Positions 56,609 to 64,000 of a DNA stretch of 64,000 nt are shown here, in pieces. The stretch covers positions 69,445,501-69,509,500 of the forward strand of contig CP142452.1 in the NCBI GenBank assembly GCA_038049695.1, in the 5' to 3' direction. The position numbers were made by a program, and so were the translations under genes. Source of the DNA: Cinnamomum chago (taxonomy: Eukaryota; Streptophyta; Magnoliopsida; Laurales; Lauraceae). How positions within the stretch are numbered: the first letter of the stretch is position 1; every line of letters starts with the position of its first letter. Below the pieces are notes generated by a model. It ran no database searches. It saw only the letters and a program-made list of their open reading frames with translations, and had not been told where the DNA came from.

Positions 56609-59600
56609 AAAAAATGACAAGGCTGACGATGACACACAAAGAAGATGATGAGGAAACCAAATGGCAATGACGATGATGATCATAATAATATTTGCTAGTT
56701 GAAGGAGAAAGTAGAACTGTAGAAGGCATCATGAGCAACAACGGTGCCATGTGTGCGTGAAGGGAAGATCATAATAATGAATGCAACAAACATGCTTAAT
56801 AATGCACACAATAGTGTCTACGTGTGCGAATGAAAATGATGATGAGGCAAATGACACATGAAGATGATGACAATGACAACAGACAATGACGACGACACCA
56901 CAGTCATAATAATGTTTGCGACTTGAAGAGATCAAGAGAGTAGAAGGCGTGAAAATTTACAACTCAAAGAACAACACAAAATATGGCAAATCTTTTGGTT
57001 GAATTTTTAATTCTATGGAAGTTTAAATAAGACCATAAATGTCTTTACTAAACCTGGTTAATTGTGGCCATCTAACAAAACAAACACTAAATGCAGAAGT
57101 GAAAATGGAATTGCCAAAATAAGCGTAGGTAGCATCTATTTTGACTAGGAAATCGAACATTAAGAGAACGCAAATCTTTAGGCATTCGATATCATGTAAT
57201 GAACAATTCAACCATGAAAGTATACCTAGCAGAAAATAACTTTTTTTGTAAAATGGAAAAAAAACATGATATTGAATATTTAACATATGCTATAATATAG
57301 CAGCCGGAAAGAAAAGGCTTACCTTGAGTCAAACCGAGGTAAAGGCGGTAAGTTTGAGTGGTCCTATTTCGTTTTATGAAACATTGAAGGAGAGAGTCCC
57401 TTGGGCCAGGCTGCAAGCAATAATAAAGATTATTGTAAAGTGTGATTATGAATTTCCCTATGCCTTTCAATTTCTTTATGAGGAATTACATCTTTCAATA
57501 TTTTGAAAAAGGATAAATGTTACGCTACTTTTCCTCAAAAATAAAAGATATATAAACAAAAGCTTATTGTAAATGATCAATATAATGTAGACATTTTTCT
57601 TTTTAATGTTTTTAAATGGTAGCATGACTTAAACCCACATACCTTGTGTTTGCGACACTAATGTAGACCATTTAAACGGCCTTCACAGTATAGCTAAATG
57701 TTTAAAACATCTAATTCAATTTTTTTTTTTAAATCCAGAATATTTTGTCCATGTTTTAGATGACAGAAATAAGCTAATTTCTGGAAAATGATGAAAGACT
57801 TTGTCCATGTGCACAAATAAGAAGAAAATAATAAAAATAGGAATGTGTTCTTTAGATTCAATGAGTGAAAGTCCATTATTTTCATTTATTAATTTTAGAT
57901 AAGGGTAAAATAAAAGTATTAAATGAAAAGCAAAACCTGAAGATAGTAAACTTGGTGAGAAATCTAAGAGAAGTCTCACATGGAAGAGATAGAGAGAGAG
58001 AGAGGGAGGGAGGGAGAGAGAGAGAGAGAGAGAGAAGAAACTACAAGGTAAATGACAGCATTGTCTCAAATGGACAAAGGTCTAAAAGCAGACCATCGAT
58101 AAATACCGAAGATCATCGCTTTCCTGTTATAGAGGATAACACCAACTTGAGTGTCAAGAAACACAATCTTACCACCCCACCCATTGTACTATACAAAACC
58201 ATGATAACCACAATAACCCTCACCAAAAGTCTATTAATTAAATTGCTAACATAGTACAATGAATGCAATTTTAGTTCATGGTTAATCAAAGGTGGAGCCC
58301 ACAAGAAAGATGGCTCTGACCATCATACATGTGCCATTTGTATAATGCACAATATGGGGCACAAACACCAATTGCCCTGGCAACATATATCTCATCCTAT
58401 TTGCACTACTAAGATTTTTCTTTTAGATACTGACAAATTTTATTACGCACATGAAGAATGACAGACTAACATGACAATTCTCCTGAAGAAGAAAGGATCC
58501 TACATGAAGTCCAGTAAGATGGTGGACAAGTTAACAAACATAAACTAACACAGGATAAACAAAAAGATCTACAACAACAAATGATAAGAGCATTCTCTAT
58601 TAGTTCCTCATTTGATGCCACTATCTTACCCATGGAGATATTATAGAAATTTAAAAATGCAACCACAAATATTGAGAATATTTGATTTTATTGGTAAAAT
58701 GTAGAACGTCGATACAATAAACTCAAACCCGAAGATCAAGCATCCTCGATATCCGTTTCACAATACCAAGAGGGACAAGAAACCCCATGTTTGAAAGGAT
58801 AAAAGGAAAACCCCAACGCTTCAGTGAAAATTCTCGACATTAAATGAGGGGGTAGGGACCCCTATTCAGAGATTTGGGGGGGTCTCTTCACGCTAGAAAC
58901 ATATTTTGGAAAGGTTTTGCTCCAAAATATGGATTTTTCCGCAAAATACTGGCACCAAATGTGGTCCTACGCCATGCACCGTTGCCATGCTCTGAGCACC
59001 CTACACCATGCACCCATCACCATGAACTGGGCACCTTTGTGCATAGTCAAACTTGCCAAGGTCATAACTTTTCATCCATCTGTTGGGACTTTTGCATATC
59101 ATATACAGTTGGAAATTCGCAAAGTGTATATTGTAACGATCAAAAGATCTATCCCATCTAGAGTTATTTATAAGGGGCAAATTGCGGCAAAAGACAACTG
59201 TACACCATTTCCTAGTCCTTCCTCCTTTCAACCCGTTCAAATTATAGTGGCCTTATTTTTTTGTCTGTTTATCAGAATTCTTATTACTATATATAGTTGG
59301 AAAGCACTTTACAAGTGGATTGACATTGTATCCCATTTGGAATTAATTTCATGTGTCAAATCCTCCCTTCACAGCATGGCTTGGGTCTTTTAATTGTCAA
59401 CAGTTTTTGGTGTCAAAGCTTATGGCTTAGTTTCCATCTTAATATGATGGAAACTCACGAATGTTTCCTTGGCCACTGTTATAATTTCATGGAGTCCATA
59501 GTACAATTCCCATGGCTCCAGCGGACTCACCGTTAGCCCAACAAATTGTATTCCTTGAAGAATCCTTATATCATGATTACACTTTCTGAGAAAATGGTAG

Positions 59601-59762
59601 TGCATATGGTAGTATTTTCTGAAAAAAAATATGTCTTTGAGTCTTGAAAGGACCCACGACTGGCCATTCATGAAGAATCTGAAGGATGAGGATAGGACCC
59701 AATATAAGGAGAGAGGATAAGAAATAAGAATAATACAAAAGAAAAAAAAAAGTTATACACGG

Positions 59763-59798
<36 letters not shown>

Positions 59799-61211
59799 CG
59801 ACTACGATGATGATCCATGGGACTCATCCTACCCTGACGATCAAAGGGGAAAAGCACCTCTCTCACCAAAGAAAAAGTGTCATTGCATCAAAGAAAAAGG
59901 TCTCTTCAGAATTTTTAGGCTCCACACTCCCGCCCCGTTTGTTTTTCCACAGAATCTTTGATGACAGCTTCTTTTTGGTTTGAAATAGAAAAGAATCAAT
60001 GAAGAATCTGCCAACCAAAAATCCTCCCATAATCAAATACCGAATCTCTTCTTTCATAAATAGGAGATTGAAACACGAATGCACTCATAAATAAATAAAT
60101 AAATAAATAAAAGTGGGTAGGTTAACCAATGAGATGGACTTTTTTATATAAAAAAAAAAAAAAACCTTGCCAAACATGTACTAGTAGGAGAATATGAAAA
60201 TCAAAAGAAGTCTAAGGAATATTTATATATAAGATTTGCTAGACTTTCACTATCTCATTCTCACCTGTTCAGTAAAAATCAAGGATGAGAACAGCAAAAG
60301 CGTTAGCTTTGGGTGGAAATAACACCGGATAATCTCAAAGAAGTGGCTCAAGAGGAAGTTGTCGGATTTGCTAGAAGCCATTTCAAGGGAAAAAAAAAAG
60401 TTACTAAAAAAATTGTCTCTTATAAAAATAAATTTGCTACTCATAAATTTGTTTCTAATACCATTTAAAACCATGTTGTTTTGTCACTTTTGTCATTCCT
60501 GGTTTTAGTAAAACTTCTTTACATTTTAGAACCACATTCCAGTAAAAGAAGGGAGACATAATCACAAGAAGTCACCATCAATAAGTTCTGGTCAAAGAGA
60601 GAATGAGTTCAATAAAGACCTAGATGAGTCTTTTCCTATTCATATAATGGCGTCCGTGAGATGTACAATAAATTCTACCAAGAAGCTCTCAGTTCACATC
60701 CATGCCAATATACTCGCTCTATACTATCAATCTATAAGAGAGGATATACACTCTTTTAGCATACTAAAACAATCACAAATTCACGATGCTGCTAATAAGG
60801 ATATGAATAGAAATAAGAACACAATAACAACAAATGCAAGCACTAAGATGCTCTCACCTGCTTCAATGAGATTGGGAATGTCAACTTCCCTGATAATTCA
60901 GGTGTCTTCACCATTTCTTTCATGATTTCTCTCCAGCTCCTGCAAACCCCAGCGCAAGCAACGACGTGCTTCCGTGGAGGCCAAGCGGTCTCCGACGCCT
61001 CCAACCTGACCAATACATCCCTCAGGAGCTCTGGGGGCATGTTAGCCCAACAACTCTGCTTCAGAGCATCCACTACTTGAGGCAATGGGATGTCTTGAAC
61101 CACTCTATGAGACCTTGATCTCAATCCATAACCAATCTTCACCTCAAATCCCTTCCTTGAAATGCTCCCAATTTCCCCCTTCATTTCTTGAATGATACTC
61201 TTGAAAGACAT
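53594..61211 (-). CDS. TULP/TLP family: Tubby-like F-box protein, 407 aa, five coding exons
   Basis: Coding exons are 61211-60858, 57410-57323, 56334-56205, 55050-54871 and 54065-53594, all with GT-AG borders and consistent phases (1224 nt). Exon 1 gives [20 protein letters not shown] and an F-box ([20 protein letters not shown] to [11 protein letters not shown], residues ~53-95). The tubby domain starts at [20 protein letters not shown] and runs through [20 protein letters not shown] and [14 protein letters not shown]. It ends with both tubby signatures, [14 protein letters not shown] and [16 protein letters not shown], at the C-terminus. Plant members tether to plasma-membrane phosphoinositide through the tubby domain and bind SKP1-like proteins through the F-box; roles in ABA and stress signalling are reported for the family. 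All diagnostic residues are present and the length is normal. Which paralogue it is cannot be told here. Confidence 0.96.
55051..56204 (-). other. TLP intron 3
   Basis: Ordinary AT-rich intron with no second gene. 55230-55520 contains GTGGGGACC/GTGGGCCCAC repeat text of the type seen in the spacers, so some repeat DNA has entered. Confidence 0.5.
56335..57322 (-). other. TLP intron 2 with (GC)n(GA)n microsatellite
   Basis: (GC)7 at 56547-56560 is followed directly by (GA)n at 56562-56606. Two related stretches rich in GATGATGA follow (56640-56720 and 56830-56920), each ending ...CATAATAATRTTTGC, which indicates a ~200-bp local duplication. No gene. Confidence 0.6.
57411..60857 (-). other. 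TLP intron 1 (3.4 kb) with repeat insertions
   Basis: Contains (GA)n at 57987-58035 and 59764-59794, and an AATA repeat near 60090-60110. 58870-59400 is a block whose text (CAAGGTCATAACTTTTCATC, TATACAGTTGGAAATTCGCA) is of the kind found in LTR-element leaders. It may be an old LTR-element fragment; treat it as a fossil. The 158-codon frame at 58917-59393 falls in this block and is not a host gene. Confidence 0.45.
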
Positions 61212-62040
61212 CAATACCCTCTCTTTCTAATCTATGTATCTCCAAATAAACAAGCAATCTCAAACTTCTTTCTATAAGACTATTATGATTACATAAAGAG
61301 CTTTTGATGACAAGTAGCTGAAGAAGAAGAAGAAGAAAGAGTACCTTTTTCTGAAATTACCGAACATCAATACATTTCTACAGCTTCGAGCTTCAAATTA
61401 GGGCAAAAAGAGCTGTTTTTTTCAACGGATTTGCTGCCTTGAAAGCCATGAGCTCCACCAAACCAATCATCTGAAGCTTACATATAAACACTCGCATGAA
61501 TCCACAGTTTTTAAAGCTCTATACAAGATTATTTCCATGAATCATCAAAAGAACCCCCAGCAAAAACCAAATATCGTAAAAATCACATCAAAAGAAACCT
61601 TCAAATCTGGAGAAAACAATGAATATCAAGAAAACGGAATCCAATGAATGCTCTATGCGATTTCATCTAAAGAAACAACAAGAGATCGAGAAACCACTGG
61701 AAATTTCAGCTAACATAGCAGCAGAATCTCAGCCAAAACAAAAACAAAAACAAAAACAAAGACAAAAAAACCTCTACAAATGCATATAGATCTGAAGCTC
61801 GATTTCCCACCGATTCGAGGTAATCTTTCTCAGAGGCTGGTGAGATTTCGAGGAAAAGATTTTCTCTTTGGAAACTGCGATTAGAGAAAGGAGCTTTCAG
61901 TTTCCGCAGAAAATGAGAGAAATCAATGTTCCGAGTCTTATCCAAACACGTATATAATAAATTCTCTAGCAACGAAGCTTCCTAACTCTCCGTTCACGGC
62001 AAGAAGCAGAGAGAGAGAGATCACGATTTCAAGGCGTTTT
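61212..62040 (-). promoter_or_regulatory. TLP 5' leader region
   Basis: This holds the probable 5' UTR, perhaps with an intron (a donor-like AAAAAG|GTACTC near 61344). A GA-rich plus strand (62006-62019) gives a CT-rich leader on the minus strand, common near plant start sites. An upstream frame (61706-61972) starts with a non-ATG-like context and is probably not translated as a gene. No TATA is obvious. Confidence 0.4.
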
Positions 62041-62329
62041 GTCTGTTTTTTTCTATGGGGAAAAGAGAGATGCTAATCTTTGTAGCTTTAGATGCTTTCA
62101 ATGTGATGATTCATTCAATGGCATCTCTCTGTTATGTATGGGCCCCACCATCATAGTGGGTAATCTTTGGAGAAAAAAAATATGTTTATTTTAGGAAAGA
62201 TATGAGGCCCACCTTCAATTAATCTAATGCTTTCCCACATTCTTACCACTTTGAATTCACAGTAATGTAACTAATGTAAGATATACTTGGATTTTGTTTT
62301 CCATGGATTTTCATTTTCATATGTTGGGG

Positions 62330-63085
62330 AAAAGTAGATTCTATCTCATTGGAAATAGTTTTTGAGGGATAGAGGAAAAATAGTTTAATTTTTGGGTACT
62401 AATAGTCGTTTCCACCCTTTGTCACTCCTACTGCTCTATTTTTGCAATATCACAATAACGGGTTTTTTTTTCACTCCTACTGCTCTATTTTTGCAATATC
62501 ACAATAACGGGGTTTTTTTTTTTTGTTATCAAAGGAGGGTTCCTAACTCTCTGAGTTAATCCCTTCGGACCCAGAGGAAAGCCAGGTAAACACCCGTGTG
62601 ACTCCAAGGTAATCGCACTAGTGGACTTAACATTCGATTCCTGAAGAAGAGGAAATTAGGATCGATACCAATAGCTCTAACTCTGAAAGAAGGAAGAGCC
62701 GTAGTCATAACCACTCAACCAACCCCTTGGGGTTAATAATAATGGGTATTGAAATACAAGTTGAATTCAACCTCCAGCGCTGAAACTAAAGGTCGAATTC
62801 GATCACACAAAAAAAAATGATAAAAAAAAGAAGTTATGAATCCTGTACGGAATCCTTGATAGGTGCATGTTTGCCTAATGTTCCTTATTCGGTATACTGA
62901 CCACATAAAATATTTTTTTTTCTGGTAAAACCCTCTAGATTCTATCTCATTGGAAATAGTTTTTCATGGATAGAGGAAAAATAGTTTAATTTTTGGGTAC
63001 TATTAGTGGTCGGTTTCCACCCCTTGTCACTCCAGCTACTCTATTTTTGCAATATCACAATAACGGGTATTGAAATACAAAGAAC
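62330..63085. repeat. Direct duplication of a ~135-bp segment, one copy holding a SINE
   Basis: TAGATTCTATCTCATTGGAA to CACAATAACGGG at 62336-62462 recurs at 62937-63068, where it runs on into TATTGAAATACAA. In the left copy the same TATTGAAATACAA occurs only after the SINE (62748-62760). The left copy also has an internal 49-bp tandem repeat (62422-62470 and 62471-62519). Confidence 0.88.
62520..62736 (-). mobile_element. tRNA-derived SINE, copy 4
   Basis: Poly-T at the left is followed by the shared tail (GGAGGGTTCCTAACTCTCTG, CTTCGGACCCAGAGGAAAGC) and a longer head whose minus strand reads GGGGTTGGTTGAGTGGTTAT (A-box region) and GGTATCGATCC (B-box-like). The target duplication is AATAACGGG / AATAATGGG, supported by the empty-site copy at 63058-63068. 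Confidence 0.88.
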
Positions 63086-63844
63086 AAGGTGTAGTTTTAT
63101 GCAATATTGGATAGTTTAATAAAAGTTTTGTGATATTAGAATAAAGTTTTTGCAATAACAAAAAAAGGATGAGTGTGAAGAACTTCTTATGAAATATTTC
63201 TATTTTGGTCACTAAGCTATAGAAATCGACGGCTAATGGTGAAAAAAGAGAAAGTCCACTTGGACTGAATGGGGGGACCGGGCCAGAGTTGGACTTGGGA
63301 TCCTGTGGTCCTCATGGGGGACCAGGCCAGAGTTTGGTCCCCCATTCGGTCCACATAGCACCCCTCATGAAAAACAACGACAGCACCAAACAAAAGTGAA
63401 TGAAAAAAATTAGACTTTTTTTTTTAAAAACAAAAAATCATGACTGTTAGCGCAATAGACCCCCTTATTGTTTTTTATTTTTTATTTTCAATACCAGGGC
63501 TGGGAGCCTCGGATACATTAAAGACTCCATCCTCACAGATAATATTTGCTAACACAGTAAGAAACTTTGTCCCGGAGATATAACACCCACTTGTGGGCAT
63601 TCTGAGTTCAATTTGTGGATACTAAGGTGAAAATACATCCTTTATTTGAGATTGTATTAGTTACTACTGAATTTAATCACAATATAAAAATTTGAATGAA
63701 TTCCACCGTAGTTTAGAAAACTTAAAACTTATGGTGAAGATGGTTTAATTTGGCTGATATTTTGTCACACCCCCAACAGGCCTAATCCATGTATGAGCCA
63801 TTTGAGTGGACCCACTTAATATATGGTGCACTCAGTTACTTACC
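62737..63844. other. Spacer
   Basis: Apart from the duplicated segment, it holds a GGGGGACC-GGCCAGAGTT-GG pair (63271-63290 and 63317-63340, direct repeat) and A/T runs. No gene. Confidence 0.4.
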
Positions 63845-64000
63845 TTTTTTTTTTTTGCTAATAGAGGGTTCCCAATCCTTTGGGCTGGATTATTTCCTCC
63901 GGACCCAGAGAGAAGCCGGATAAAACACCGCTATCTTGAGTTTCTAAATAGGGGAAACTCGGGATCAATACTAAGACCTTTAGTTCAGAAAAATGAAGGA
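63845..64000 (-). mobile_element. tRNA-derived SINE, copy 5 (cut by the window edge)
   Basis: Poly-T at 63845-63856 is followed by AGAGGGTTCCCAATCCTTTG and CCTCCGGACCCAGAGAGAAG, the shared tail, then a copy-4-type head (TATTGATCCCGAGTTTCCCC on the minus strand). Confidence 0.78.

Noticed and set aside
58917-59393. 158-codon plus-strand frame in TLP intron 1
   Set aside because: It lies in repeat-like, LTR-leader-type text, has no domain, and is antisense to the host gene.
61706-61972. 88-codon frame upstream of TLP
   Set aside because: Lies in the probable 5' leader or intron, ends in a repeat-coded FLFLFLF tract, and has no domain.
1-64000. CRISPR arrays, operons, bacterial-type signals
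   Set aside because: The DNA is plant nuclear; the tandem repeats present are microsatellites or two-copy duplications without regular spacers.

Overview
This is nuclear DNA from a flowering plant. The evidence is split genes with GT-AG introns, an F-box/DUF295 gene and a Tubby-like F-box gene of the plant type, plant CACTA, hAT, L1 and RTE transposons, tRNA-derived SINEs, many (CT)n/(TA)n tracts, and long AT-rich spacers. The large introns and dense old repeats would suit a magnoliid or another woody early-branching angiosperm, but that is only an impression. Layout: 1-4816 is the 3' half of a CACTA (En/Spm) transposon with both proteins and its 3' terminus. 4817-11000 is spacer holding a small tandem repeat, a 5'-truncated L1 LINE with an exact 11-bp target duplication, and a ~500-bp terminal-inverted-repeat element. 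11000-34300 is a large tandemly duplicated non-coding block. Copy A lies at about 13.9-17.4 kb. Copy B starts at 17.4 kb and is split by a 4.2-kb insert and by a 9.5-kb old Ty1/copia-type LTR element, which itself carries a 3.1-kb hAT transposon with a perfect 8-bp target duplication. 34.5-37.6 kb holds a small two-exon CYSTM-like glycine/proline- and cysteine-rich gene with two SINEs and a decayed second copy of its first exon in the intron. 39.7-40.9 kb is an F-box/DUF295 gene on the minus strand, perhaps with a distant 5' UTR exon near 45.2 kb. 45-53 kb is a MITE/SINE/LINE-rich spacer, with a possible unrecognised minus-strand gene near 49.8-50.9 kb. 53.6-62.0 kb is a complete Tubby-like F-box gene (5 coding exons, minus strand, 407 aa). 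62-64 kb is spacer with a duplicated segment, one copy of which holds a SINE and the other of which is the empty site. The host genes here do not form a pathway. F-box/DUF295 and Tubby-like F-box proteins are both probable SCF adaptors, but they are unrelated families that happen to be neighbours. The interest of the window lies mostly in its repeat archaeology: nested insertions with readable boundaries, a SINE family with two different tRNA-like heads on one tail, and duplications that preserve before/after states.
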